Shown here piece by piece: positions 1 to 13,042 of a stretch of 64,000 nt of DNA (positions are counted from its first letter, which is position 1; each line of letters starts with the position of its first letter). The DNA is taken from positions 15,580,592 to 15,644,591 of the forward strand of contig BROE01000003.1 in NCBI GenBank assembly GCA_036571765.1, read 5' to 3'. Source of the DNA: Plecoglossus altivelis. Taxonomy: Eukaryota; Chordata; Actinopteri; Osmeriformes; Plecoglossidae. The position numbers and the translations under genes are program-made. The notes below the pieces were generated by a model. The model was not told the origin of the DNA. It worked only from the letters and a program-made list of their open reading frames with translations, and searched no databases.

Positions 1-195
1 GAGGGAGGGGGGGAGGGAGGGAGGGGCTGCCAGTAAGGAAAGTCTCCAGTCCGTTACTTTCCATTGGTTTGTTTATTTTCTCTGTAATTTGTTAATTTGT
101 TTACTGCTACCCGGAGGCCTATTTCTGTTTAATATATGTACTACACATATACTACCTCCATCTCCCCCCCCCCTTTTCTCTCACACACACACTCA

Positions 196-230
<35 letters not shown>

Positions 231-3120
231 AAACATACACACAAACACATCTAGCAGTGTGCCATGTACTTCAACGGTTCCAACCGTTTTCAGCCATCTC
301 CCTGGAGAGAGGGTCTTATTTGCATAGTCCGTCTGGAACATTTCTCCGCCGCCGGGTTCTTAGGTTTATCGAACAGATTATGCATATGAATACTGGATTT
401 ACTCGTGTAAAGACAAAGGTATACATGTTGATGCAGCTGGTTCAGAGGTGAGGGCATATGTATAGGATGATAATCCTGAGGGATTACGTGATCAAACTGG
501 CAAACATCCAGGGAAATCCCAGCGAGGTCTTGACAGATCCTGAGACCATGTGAACCTGACGGAATGTGGACGACACGTTCTAGACGTCTGTCGGTGTGTG
601 TGTCTCATCAGTGTCTGATGTGGGATTGATCTCAGGGACTCCTCCAGAATTGAATCATGAAATAACAAGGTAGATGTTTGAGTGGTCAGTCATCTGAACT
701 AAACACAGCAACACACACAGCAGAACAGTTCCATGTTCCAGTGATTAGCTGTGGCTGGCCCATGCACCCCTGTTCAGAACAGAGTAAATGTACAGCAGAG
801 AAGATTTCGTGATTAAAATCAGACATCCGGGACAGAAAGGTGAGATGTAGAAGAATGATGAGCTATCTCACCTGTGAGTCAGGAGCCGTTTCAGACATGT
901 TTTATTTATTGACCATAACCTTTTTTTTCCCCCTCCCCTTAGCTCCTGCGTTCTGTCTCTCACTGAATCAGGGTGGGAAATTGGAGGAGATTCAATACCT
1001 TTACTTAAGGGATTCCCTTTGGAAAGAGGAACACACACACACATTCACAGCCTCCCATAGACAGCCTTTGCCAAGGGCTCTCCCTGTAGATGGGCTGGGT
1101 AATCTTTCATTAGTAACGGAGCACAGTTCTATTACTGAGCCAGAAACCCAGAGGAATAAAACCCTTAGAACTACACAGAGGAGGCAGGCTAGAGACTGGG
1201 GTTACACTGGGAGTGATGGGAAGTGTAGGCCAACAGGATGAAGGGTACACCGGGAGTGATGGAAAGTGTAGGCTTCAGACTGGGATTGGGTTCATTTGTA
1301 TGTTCATTCGTATTGTATGTTTTACTGCGTATTAAATGTATTATTTCAGTCCCATTACATAGGTAACACTGGGAGCGATAGGAAGTGAAGGCCAGAGGGA
1401 ACAGGTTGGGGGTCATGCTTGTGATCTGGAGGCCCTGGTCTCCACACTGTGGAAGTAGCAGCGGAGCAGCAGTGGGAGTCGTTGGCGCAGACTCTGCAGT
1501 CTGGAGTTCATTAGAATATGAGCGCATACTGCAGCCAGAGAGACTTGGAGAGATCCGCGAGAGAGATCAGAGAGAGATCCGCGAGAGATCAGAGAGAGAG
1601 AGAGACAGCCACACGCACAGACGCCCCCACTTTCATCGGGTCCTCTCGCCTCTCTGTCAGCTCGTCTTCCTCTTTCCCGTGTTCTGTCTGAATGCTTACA
1701 TCATCTTCTCTCTCTCTCTCCTGCTGTTTCTGTCCCTCTCTCACAGCCCCATTTGCCTCCTCTCACCCCACTGTGGAAGTGTTTATGTTTGTTTGCAAAA
1801 GCTCCTAACACAGATACCCGTCCGTGTAAACTTCCCATCATGCATCACCTGAACCAGCATTGATCGAGGTCCATATGTGGTGTAGAGAAACGGTTAGCAC
1901 AATGTGACTGTGTGTCTTGTCAGAGATTGTGGAGAGACAGCAGACGGTGTCATCCTAGTGTGTTTTGCTGCTTCGTGGCCCACTTCTGTCTGTACAGTAC
2001 TGTACACGTCCCACCCCCCCCCCCACCCCTCCCCATCCCCCTGTCCCACATTCCTGAAGGACAAGACGCCCAGATCACTCAGGTGTCGTCATGGAAACCT
2101 TTGTTTGGGGTTTTGCAAGAAGTTGCTGTGTGTGTTGTGTGTGTGCATGTGTGTGTGTGCGTGTGAGTGAGTGAATCTGTCTTTGTATCACTCAGCTAAA
2201 GAAACAGGTGCTTTAAATTTATAAAAAAAAACAGACAGCTTTTATGCAGAGAGGGAGGCAATGTGCTCGTCCAAAGCCTGGACAGGAAATGATGTCTTGC
2301 TGGAGCCAGGCTCCTTGATTGGACAGAAGGGTTGGGGAGACCCCCGAGGGTGCAACCACTCTCTGGCAGCGGAACACTGCAGCAGGACAGGAGGGGTTCA
2401 ACCACCCCTCTCCCTGTCGCCTCTGTCCTGCGGGTCTGGCCTCAGGGTACTTGGGAAATGAGCCTGAGAGAATACATCATCCTGCTAACATCACACAAAC
2501 ATGTTCAACACGTACAGATACACAGTGTAGTCGCAGCAGCCCTGTTTAGCATTCTGCTCATTTAATGGGTTCAGTATTCGATATTCTTCTCATTGATGAG
2601 ATGGGGTAGAGGGGTCAATGAGGTCCAGTCCTTCTGTAGCACAATACCCTGGAGTCTGAGTGTGTGTGTTTATTTGTGTGTTCGCGTGTGATTATGTGTG
2701 TTAATGTGTGCGTGCATGTGTGTGTTTATGTGTGTGTGTGCATCTTTGTGTGCTTGTGTGTGTGTGTGTGTGTGTTGGCATGCAAGGGAGGTCAAGGCAT
2801 GACTCATCAGTCATCAGTGCTTAAATGCAGGTTTGATGTGTAAATGGGAGCAGACACACACACACACACTCTAAACTCAAGGACACCACATTCATCTACT
2901 CACTTGGACTGTACATGTTGTAATTTCAAACTGTAGACTCAAGAGGGTGTAAATACTCCCTGTAACTTGCACTGTACGCACACACACACACACACACATT
3001 TTCTGGGTTAGGGGTATCAGTGTGCATGGTCACATTGAAGCAAATTTCTCACACTTTAAATTATAGATGAGAGGAGGAAGTCTAAGGAACAGATCCTTCC
3101 CAAGTGATTCTCACAGTGAA

Positions 3121-3125
<5 letters not shown>

Positions 3126-3172
<47 letters not shown>
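3126..3172 (+). repeat. (AC)n microsatellite
   Basis: Pure AC dinucleotide run of about 23 units. A similar array lies at 3664-3714. Confidence 0.95.
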
Positions 3173-3174
<2 letters not shown>

Positions 3175-3675
3175 AAACACAGACATACAAGGCTACCATT
3201 TGAGCTCATTTCCATGTACAAAAAACCTTTCAATTCTCTCTCTCTTTCTCTTGCTCTCTCACTTCTCCTGGGTCTTTGTCATCTAGCATCACCTGAGGGT
3301 GTGAGATAGATTTCACCCTAAATACACGCAGTTACACACAAAAGGGGAACACCGGCTTGATTAACGAGCTGTTGGGCTCCCTGTCTTGGTGTGGCACTGG
3401 CAGGGTGCCACAGCCATGCTGGGTGAGGGAAGGGCCTGAATGAGCATGGACATCAAGAAGTGTGTGTGTGGTGGTGTGTGTGATGGTGTGCACATGTGTG
3501 TGTGTGTGTGTGTGTGTGAGACACACAGCTGTGGAATACTCCTGGAGAGATAGGTCACACAGCCACCACAGAGTCACCGTGGCAGAACTGTGGAGGTCAC
3601 CTCTATAGGCTGGGAGGGCTGCTTGAAATGACTGCTCGCTAACCCGCGCCCCCCTCCCACAACCACACACACACG

Positions 3676-3716
<41 letters not shown>

Positions 3717-4059
3717 TGATGCAGTATCATAGAACTTGTCCCACAAAAGCTTTTGTCTCATTGGATGTGATACAGGGAGACATTTGCTTTGGCCCTGTTT
3801 TACAGCTTGCCGTAGTAAATATAACTCCAGGCTCCCCCTCTCTTTCTCTCTCTCTCTCCTTCTCTCCCACACACACTCTTTCTCTCTCTCTCATTCTCTC
3901 CTTTTTTCTGTCTTTCTCTGTGTGACCTACTTCTTTCAGCGGCACAGCTTTAGCATTAGCAGAAGGAACAGAAGGAGCAGTGAGAGACCAATCAAGGAGA
4001 AGAGGAGAGATAAAGGACAGGAAGGAGAAAGAGAACTCACATACAAAAACGAAAGAGAG

Positions 4060-4320
4060 AGAAGAAAAGAGAAGGCCACAGAGGGGAGAGAGACACAGGG
4101 AGAGAGGGAGATAGAGGGAGAGAGAGAGAGAGAGAGAGAGAGGAGAAAAGAGAAGGCCACAGAGGAGAGAGAGAGAGAGAGGGAGAGAGAGAGAGGGAGA
4201 GAGAGAGGGAGAGGGAGAGAGGAAAAAAGAGAAGGCCACAGAGGAGAGAGGGGGAGAGAGAGAGAGAGAGAGTGAGAGAGGGAGAGAGAGAGAGAGAGGA
4301 GAAATGTGAAGGCCACAAAA
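4060..4320 (+). repeat. GA-rich compound repeat with an internal motif of about 80-bp period
   Basis: AGAAAAGAGAAGGCCACAGA recurs with small changes at about 4065, 4145, 4225 and 4303, separated by (GA)n of variable length. This is a higher-order array grown from a GA microsatellite. Confidence 0.8.
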
Positions 4321-6787
4321 AAAGAGAGAAAGTCCTGTGCTAGCTGGACGCGGTAGTGTGAATTAAAGCCCCCATACAGGATCCTGTTAAGAACGCTCTG
4401 TAAAACACACACATAAATGTCCAGAGTGAGACAGCACCTTATCCCATGGGAGTGTTGTGAAACCTCCCTTCATCTTCCCAATGGGCCTGGGTCATGTGAC
4501 CTGATGGGTCATTGTTCAGACCCAGTCCCCTCAAGCCACACATAAAAGGAAGGGGAGAAGGATGACAGATATGGACTGGGGTTGCCTACAGAGGTGCTCA
4601 GGTATCAGTGTACCAGGAGCAGGTATTTGACAGCAAGGTAATGATCACACTGCTTTGCATGCCTTTTTTCTATTGTCTCTTCCTCCCTCTGCCTCCCTCA
4701 CCCAGGGACACACACCCACAGCATAACATCCCCCAAAAAACACCTGCTAGCAAACACCAACTTCTTTCCATATTAGACCTACGTGCAAATCTCTCACTTA
4801 AGCTTTGCATGCTATCCGGCAGGCAAACAGGGGGTGTGTATGTGTACGCAGTCTACATCCATACTTGTAACCCGATCTGTCGCGCGCACACAACGATGCT
4901 TCATATGTCATTCTGGAAGAGTTTCAGACGCTCAGAGTGACACTGGAGGATTCGACCGCCCCGGTGCTACACTTAGCTGAAGCAGAGCAGGTTCTGGAGA
5001 TGCTGCTCGTGTCCTCGTTTCGTTCGGGGGTTACGGAAGTAGCCCTCGTCCCAATGCTCTGCCCTGAGCCATGCACTGGGCGGTGTTGATGGGAACTTCA
5101 AAGTACCATAGCAAATTAAGTTTAACATGTCATCCTGAATTACATTTGATCAAGTGGGTTCGTTTTTAAGTCTAATTTCCATTGTGGGAAAGAGACATCG
5201 TTTGGAAAACTCTTTTGTGGACTAAAGAAATGGGAACGATTTAGGCAAAGTCTGGATATAGTGCTCTGTAGTTAAACAGAACCAAAACAGACTTGGCTGC
5301 GGCGATATTTGCAGTTTGTTTGAAGTGCTTGTGTGCTTCAGATTTTCGGAGCCTAACTTGAACCACATTTCACTCTCACAGTCACTCACGCTCCATGGAC
5401 AGGGGTGGGCGGAGCTCGCACACACATGCAAGCACACACATGCATGCACACACTTACGCAAACAAAATAGATATTTCCCAGTCTGACTTTTCTCCAGACA
5501 TTCCTGGCTGGCTTTGGGAGACCCTCCCTGCCTGGTCTCCCTTCGCCAACACCCAGTCGGGACGACCCTGTAGGAGCAGGCCCTGGTCTAGAATCAGTTT
5601 GGCTCTCGGTCGTGGAGGTTGAGGTGAAGATTTCAGTCAAGGTAATCTGACCCCAGGTCAACCCATCCCAGGGGACGGAGGAGCTTGTGACCTGACAGGG
5701 AGGGAAAGGGCGCGACAGAGCTGAACGCCACACTGTTGGTGTCAGTGAAAGCCTCTGCCAAATTGAATGTTTGTGTGTGTGTGTGTGTGTGTGTGCGTGT
5801 GCGTGCGGGCGTGGGTTCATGTGTCTGTGTGTGTTAGCACAGCCTACCGCAGCGCAGCAGTATTAGGGTTAAAGAGCCTCCCCAGCTTGCTTCAATTAAG
5901 CATCCAGCACTGTTTATATCACATTCCACCAGTATAAGTTACCTCTTTCCCCACAAACCACCAACCTCCCTCCTTACTGCCCGACCCCAAAACCCTCGAC
6001 CTACACCCGCTAACCCTCGTCAGTAACCCCACCTCACCCATCCAAATCCTTCCTCTTAAACCTCTCCCCATCCCACAGAAATACCCCTACTCAGAGAGTC
6101 ATAACAAACACACCCCTGCCTAGAATAGAATCCGCCGGCCTGCGACTTTGTTAAGTCCCTGAGATATGTCACCTACATGTAGGCGATGGTCTCTCTCTCT
6201 CACTTTGTTCCTCAGCGCAGGAACCCCGTGTGAACCTCGGAAAGGGCAACGACCAAGGGACGTGATGGTTGCTTGCTAAGTTAATGCTGGGTGTAACCTT
6301 TCCTGATCATGACACCTTCATCCTTCTTTCTCCACTCTTCTCTGCCTTTATCTGCCTCCCTACCTCCATCCCTCCCTACCTCCCTCACACAAACACACGC
6401 ACGCACGCACGCACACACACTACCACTCACGCTCTCTCCTTCCATTCCAAACAGGACTGGTTCTCTAGGTTCAAACATTCTCTTTGCTTCCTTCCTCCTG
6501 GTTCATTTCCTGTGAAGTCACATTCTCTCTTTCTCCTCCCCCCTCTCTCCTGTCTTCCTCTCTCTCTCTCTCTTCCTTGTCTTGTCCAAACAAGGGGACC
6601 CTTGTGATAACTCACTGAGGAAGTTGCCAATAATAAGAGATATGTATTAGAGCCCAGCGAAGGAACACAAGAGAGAAAGGGAGAAAGAGAGAGAGGAGGG
6701 AAGGAGAGAGAAAAGCGGAGGAGGGAGAGAGTTGGAGGGAGAAAGAAAGAGGGAGAAAAAAGAGAGAGAACGAGTCTGAGAGAAAAG

Positions 6788-6790
<3 letters not shown>

Positions 6791-6847
<57 letters not shown>
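6791..6847 (+). repeat. (GA)n microsatellite
   Basis: An uninterrupted (GA)n of about 28 units. A complementary (CT)n lies 150 bp further on. Confidence 0.95.
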
Positions 6848-6851
<4 letters not shown>

Positions 6852-6988
6852 AGACGTGTATTAGGTAAAAGACAGACTCATCTGGAGATGTTTAAATTGG
6901 ACAGGGCTGTTTCCGGTGTCTGGAACAGGCCAAAAATATCCAGAAACAGAGAAATTTAACAGAAAGAAAACGGTTCAACTGTCTTTGG

Positions 6989-6994
<6 letters not shown>

Positions 6995-7031
<37 letters not shown>

Positions 7032-7050
7032 TCGCTCTCTCTCTCTCTCT
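6995..7050 (+). repeat. (CT)n microsatellite
   Basis: (CT)n with a few interruptions, complementary in sequence to the (GA)n at 6791-6847. Confidence 0.95.
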
Positions 7051-8109
7051 ATTGCTCCATAGTAACTGACACAACTGGACTGTGCTTTGGCATTTTCAGA
7101 GTGAGTGCATTGTTGGAACACATTTGCTTCTTGGCGTACAATGTTTTATATCTACATGAAGAGCAGCTGGAAGCGTCCACAGCATCGATAGCTGAGCTGA
7201 GACACATTATAGCTGTCTCCGCTGCTGAAATGATGTTGTGTTTGGCATCCGTAGAGAACATGTACACTAATGTCGCAAGGCCATACGAAGGCATTTCGTC
7301 TTTGGCAGGGATATATAGGGGTTCTCTAATCCTTATAGTCCCTGAAATCTTTAGCCAGTCTAAGTGATATTGGGTTTCAGTGATGGTGACAACTGAAGGA
7401 GATGTTCTCGTGTTTAAGATGGATGGGTTTGCCTGAACGTTTAGCGTAGCTCTGGAATCCTTGAAATGCTTTTTTTTATTTTTTTAGTGTGTGTTTGTTT
7501 TCCCCACAAACACATAAGCCCTGTACATGTGCAGCCTCCAGGACTGTGACAGAGTAACTGGGCTTTACAACTCATTTTATAAATGTGTGACTCAAAACGT
7601 TCCTCTCGCACTATATAGCAATACATCATAATGCTATCTTGCTTGTGGTGATGTAGTCCTACGTTGTGGACAAATATTGTAATGAAACAGCGACAAGTGA
7701 TGCCTCCAGGACTTGCTCTTTGATTACTCGCAGGAGACTGGTTGGATTTTGTTATGTTAACATGTTGTGGTTTTAACGGCTGCTCCAACTGTGTAATGTG
7801 AACACAGTGCCCAATTTAGGTCATTCAAACCATATTCGGTTAAATAACTTAAGTCAGGAAGACCAGATCTCATTGAGGCTAGAAGGGGTATGGTGACAGA
7901 TATCAGTGGAAGCAGGCAAGTAGAGCGATAACTTTTGACAACATTAGTTTTAGATTTTGTGTCAATCTAGATGCCTTTCGGCGCTCATGCTTGAACACAC
8001 ATGAGCGAAAGTCAACAAGCACACTTTCTTCAACCCAGTAAGACACGCTACTCTCTCTTCCTCCTCCCTCAGTCTCAAACACACATAGGCTTGTAGTAGC
8101 CTCAACATA

Positions 8110-8113
8110 ACAC

Positions 8114-8193
<80 letters not shown>
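8110..8193 (+). repeat. (AC)n microsatellite with ATAC start
   Basis: CACATACACATACACATACA followed by a long pure AC run. Confidence 0.95.
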
Positions 8194-8196
<3 letters not shown>

Positions 8197-8199
8197 AAC

Positions 8200-8892
8200 A
8201 AACGCACTCGCGCACGCACAGCAGTCTGCAGTTTCTCACGACTGTGTCTACGAGCTGCAGAAAATTCCCCCTTCACTCTCTCCCCGCCCCCACAGCGTCT
8301 CCTCCATGATTCCCGTGTTTTCGAAATAAAAAACCCCAACACTGATCATGGAAAATAAAGGGAACGGCTAGCTCCAGGAAATACAACTGCCGAAGGTGGG
8401 TTATTTGACTTGAACGGAGATAGGCGACTATGATAACGTGGGACCCCTCGCTTGTACACCGTTGGTACAGTCTACAGCGCTGCATGTTCACACGGTTCCT
8501 GCACGGCGCCGGTGTCACTAGAGAAAGAAGGGGGGTCGGCCAGACCAGCCCAGCGACAGGCTATGAGGGTGAACCATTAACAGCGCAGAACTGCCTATTG
8601 GAATACAGCTAGGGTAACTGTGCGAGAGACGTTTCCATGTAGAAAGACACGTGAAGTCCTGATTCCGTTGTTTCGGTTTGCGGATTTTCAAAACACATCA
8701 ACGGAAACCGGGAATCAAGCTTCGCTTCTCCCGCGAGTGGCACCGGTCAGTAGGCTGTAACATGGATGCTGCTGTGCCTTTAGGCCGGAGAAGATCGAAT
8801 TCTCGCAACTGGATTTAATGCATATTGTTTCGGGATTATTTTGGGTTTGACAGATCAACCCCCGTTTGGAGCGACTATAAAGATTTCAGAAG
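8200..8892 (+). promoter_or_regulatory. frmd4a: possible frmd4a promoter and non-coding first exon
   Basis: Unlike its flanks this stretch is free of simple repeats and relatively CpG-rich (GCACGGCGCCGG, CCCGCGAGTGGCACCGG). It has an inverted CCAAT box (ATTGG, about 8598) and ends in a donor-like CAGAAG|GTAACC at about 8892/8893. It contains a short upstream frame from 8763 (MDAAVPLGRRRSNSRNWI, then stop). With the coding start lying exactly at an acceptor (12043), a non-coding exon of this kind is expected. The assignment is tentative. Confidence 0.3.
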
Positions 8893-11044
8893 GTAACCAG
8901 CATCAATATTATCCCTACACATCATATCCGACTATCGCTAGACGTCGTCCGATTCAAATGTAACACAATGAGATGCATTTCTGTCATTGTCAGTCTCATG
9001 TTGTATTCCGCAATACCAAAATATGGCTCTTGTTTAGTAGGAGTTCACGTATGTTTGTTTTGCATTCAGTTTTCAAGCCATAATCTATCATGGCTGGATG
9101 TCTACAGTCATTCGAGGCAGCCATGCCAGGCAGTCTAACTTGCCTATTGGGTCCAAAATGTTGTTCAGGATCTCCATGCAGTAAGATGCCAGAGGTGGAG
9201 GTTATTTTCCTCAGATGCTATATTTATCACACAGCCGTGGACGTTAGTTTTTACCATGTGAATCGAGGTTGCGCTAACTGCCTTAAATAGTCCACAGCAA
9301 CAAAACAGCGAACTCTGCCCGCTGTTAACGCTGTATTCCCCGAGTCCACAGATAATGATACCATTACAGATGCATAATAACAACGTTAATGGGTGTTGAC
9401 AGTGGAGCAGGTGATCTGGAGATGTCATGGCCATTGTTGTCGTGAAAAATAAGCCCGTCCGGTTTCAAACAATTCAATTTTGTTGACATCGTTCGTTTCC
9501 CATAACGGCTGTGCGTTTTTTCAGTGATGGAGGTGTTTTGATAGTTGGAGATAAGGTGGAGAACAACCACAGTGTGAATATGGTGTCAATTTTTTTTTTA
9601 CAGCAGATACATACTTCAATGTGGATAAAGTTTCTGAAATGTAATCTTGTAGTGCTCTGAATAAAATGTCCAGTTCTCCATGAATATTTACAACTTGGAA
9701 TTCTAAGCAGGCATTTTTAACTTGGCCACAATTTGGTGTCTCTGGCCAGGTATTCTATGCAAACGTACCGATGCGTCTTGTCAGAGAAAGTAAATGGATA
9801 CTGCCTGTGTGTACATAGATAAGACACAGGCAGCTATGTGTGTGTGATTCTGTGTGTGTGTGTGTGTGCTCCAGCTTTATCTATGCAGTCTGCACTGCTG
9901 CTCTCTGTGCTCAGCAGTTTAAACAGAAGCTCCCCTAAGATGCTTGTCCAGACACCAGGAGTTAATGTGCTAGAAATACTGATGACCTTGTCCTGGCCTG
10001 TATATCATGGCTACCTACACAGACTCGCTCAAGACACATCTTACACCGCAACCCAAAGTGCTTGAGAACTGACCCAGCACTGCCGTCTTGCAACGATCAG
10101 CAGAGACAGAACCAGAGGGTGTTGAACCGTCTAGTCACAACACTTGTTTGTTTTTTTTAAACCACCTAGTCCACTTAGCCAGCTTGTAGTCCACCCAGTC
10201 CTTCTTCTGCCACACCTAAGCAACTGCAGGGAGGAGAAATGTCGGAGATGGCAGACAAGTATATAGCTCGGGGCTGTGGGTGCAGGTGCACTCTAAACTC
10301 CAGACCACAGCGGAGGGGGTGGAGGAGGCGGAGGTGGAGGTGGAGGAGGGCACGTTAAACCCATCAAAGGGCCATCAGCCCTAAAGGCTTGCACACACAT
10401 GCACGGCGTAAACACTGGTCTGAGTTCACACAGCGGTGTGTGTAGAAATGGCACCTGGCTCTCTGCCTGTGCCCTCAGTTTGCTGTCCCCACCCCCAGCC
10501 TATCACCTCACCGCTAGAAGGCCCCCACGTCTGTGTGTGTGAGAAGGAACAACAGACACCCGTGGTCGAAATCACTGACAGCATGTAGTGACTGCTCGAC
10601 CAAACTCGAGTGGAGAAGTTAATACTGTATGTCCTGGAGACCTGTGAATAAACGTATGGCCGACATAAGTTAATTTAGCTTAGGTGCCTTCGGCGGAAGG
10701 GTTGAAAATGAGGTGTAAGCGCTCTTCTCTCTCTGTCCTCCCTGCCTCTCCTCGATCCAGCTTTTCCTTCCTACTGCTTTCCCCCAGATGTGAGGGAAAT
10801 GTGGGAGGAGCCAGCTCTGTTTGTGTTCCTTGGGGTCTCTACTTCCTGTCACTGTGCAGAGGAACTCCACATGTGCCGAGGGCTCTTTTCTGTCCTTCTT
10901 TTCTCTCTCTCTGCCTTCTCTCTCTCTCTCTCTCTCTGTCTCTCTGTCTCTCTCTCTGTCTCTGTCTCTCTCTGTCTCTCTCTGTCTCTCTGTCTCTCTC
11001 TGTCTCTCTCTGTCTCTCTCTGTCTGTCTCTCTCTGACTCTCTG

Positions 11045-11082
<38 letters not shown>

Positions 11083-12042
11083 CCTCTCCGCCTTTCTCAT
11101 TCTCTCTGTTTCTCTGGCTCTCTCATTCTCTCTCTCTGTTTCTCTCTATCTGGCTCTCTCATTCTCTCTCGCTCGTTCACTCCCTCTCTCTCTGGCTCTC
11201 TCATTCTCTCTGGCTCTCTCCCTCTCTCTCTCTGGCTCTCTCATTCTCTCTAGCTGTCTCTCTCTCTCTCTCTCTGGCTCTCTCTCACACACACATGCAC
11301 ACACGCAGATATACTTGCTACATGCTGAGAGCTCTGGCACAGTGAGTGACTCTGTGTTGAAAGGTTTAAGATTGGCTTTCCTCATCCAGCCCTCCATCCA
11401 TTCCAACGCATCTCTGGTGGAGGAGCAGCAGAGTCGTTGGCAGAAACAAGCTGCTGGAGGGCGACAGAGAAACATCTTAGAGGACTTCCTTCTATTGGAA
11501 GCTTTAGACAGGAAGCGTTGGCGTGTTTGTGTGTACTTCCTTATTGCCACCATGCTTCGATGCCCACACCTGGGATGTCAGAATGATATTCGGTTTTTGG
11601 CAGTACATCACACACACGCTCACACACCCCCACATTGTTACCAGGAGGATCTGAGCGTGGTTCCTCTTGGCTGGTGTTGAGCGCTGCTGAATGAATACTC
11701 TTCCATTTCTGGCAGGAATGTGCGATATGTTCAGAAGGAAGAGGACAGGATACAGCTTCCATCGGCTCATTGTGTCTAGTTAGCTTGACTAACCTTGTTA
11801 CAGGCAGGGAGTTGCAGTCCAACATGCTCCACTGCTGCAGGACCCTGCTCAGTGTGCTACCGTGCTGACGTACAACAAGATGGGTCTCTGCATGTTTGTC
11901 CTAGTTTCCTGACAGCGTTTGCTAGTTAGAACGGCAGGGCGTTCGACACGGGACGTTCGAGTGGGGCTGCGCAGTCGGCACGTTGCACATGAGGTTTTGG
12001 GGGGATTTGTAACGTGGAACGGTGTGTTCTTCTCTGCCGCAG
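8893..12042. other. non-coding interval before the first frmd4a coding exon
   Basis: Unique AT-moderate sequence to about 10680, then a long (CT)n/(CTGT)n array (about 10914-11290), then unique sequence up to the acceptor TCTCTGCCGCAG at 12042. No coding exon was recognised. Confidence 0.6.
10914..11290 (+). repeat. (CT)n / CTCTGT compound repeat
   Basis: CT-rich array with regular GT and GGCTCTCTCATT interruptions, about 375 bp long. Confidence 0.9.
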
Positions 12043-12993
12043 ATGACGGAGGGGAGGCGATGTCAGGTCCATCTCCTGGATGACAGGAAGTTGGAGCTTC
12101 TCGTGCAGGTGAGAGCATGTGCACGCTTGCACGCACGCACACACGGACACACACACACTCGTTGTCTCCTTAGAGAGTCAATTACTGCTGACAGGAAGTG
12201 GCCACATGGCCTCGTTTCACCACACACACCCACACATCTGCACAAACACACACACACACACACGCATGCTTTTTCTCTCCATCCATGCCCCTCCCCTCCC
12301 TGTTGAGGGGTCAGTCAGGCATGCACAGCGTAGCCATAATGATGTCCTCAGCAGTGACCCTAACCCCCACCGCCATCCTGGAAACATCCCCCCCCCCTCC
12401 CGCCCTCCCAGACAACACTTAGTCACACACTTAGTCTCCAGTAACGACCATAAGATGGATCCATGCCCCTGTCCACCGGCCAATCAGAGCAGCCCAGACG
12501 GAAGCCGTTCGGCCTGACGGTCACCCAGCTAGACAACATGCGACCGAACGTCAACTAACTGGCTGACAGGCATTGGCCAAAGCGTTCCCTTATTTCGCTG
12601 TTTCGCTAAATAAACAACTATTGCAGCCAAGATGGCTCATTGTGGTTGGCCAATACTCTAAGGGATTGGAACACGGAGAAACCGAGGAACCTAGATGTGT
12701 ATGTTATCCTGTGTCCTCCCCTCCTTTACTCCATAGTGCTTATGGCTACTTTCACTATTCCCTCTCTGTTTTCCACTCCATGATTACTCCTCATTCTTGC
12801 CTGCAATTGCCAGTGACGTCCCCCATTCAAATTCCCCTGACCCTCTAATAGCCTGGCCGGACGGCATTAGTTCTCTTCCTCTTCCTCCCCCTCCCCCTTT
12901 TCTTTAACTATCTCTCTCTCCCCAACCCCTCTCTCTCTCTCCCCAATCCCCCCTCTCCCTCTTCTCTCTCCCCAACCTCTCTCTCGTTCCCCA

Positions 12994-13042
<49 letters not shown>

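Larger units (their letters stand above)
1..8100. other. non-coding, repeat-rich sequence upstream of or within the 5' part of frmd4a
   Basis: No open frame here resembles a known protein or is flanked by convincing splice sites. The longest frames translate simple repeats (for example Ser-Leu or Thr-His runs). Content is (CT)n, (GT)n and (CA)n arrays separated by unique sequence. A block of about 28 bp (ACTGGGAGTGATGGGAAGTG) recurs at about 1205, 1249 and 1367. Confidence 0.6.

Noticed and set aside
7049..7367. Overlapping open frames of 81 and 88 codons on opposite strands
   Set aside because: Neither resembles a known protein; the composition looks random and no splice sites or promoter fit.
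10790..11680. 296-codon frame with long Ser/Leu runs
   Set aside because: It is a translation of a (CT)n array in non-coding DNA.
12573..12848. 91-codon open frame repeated identically at 13198-13473
   Set aside because: Both copies fall inside the 424-bp duplicated intronic segment. There is no protein family resemblance and no splice support; identity reflects the duplicated DNA.
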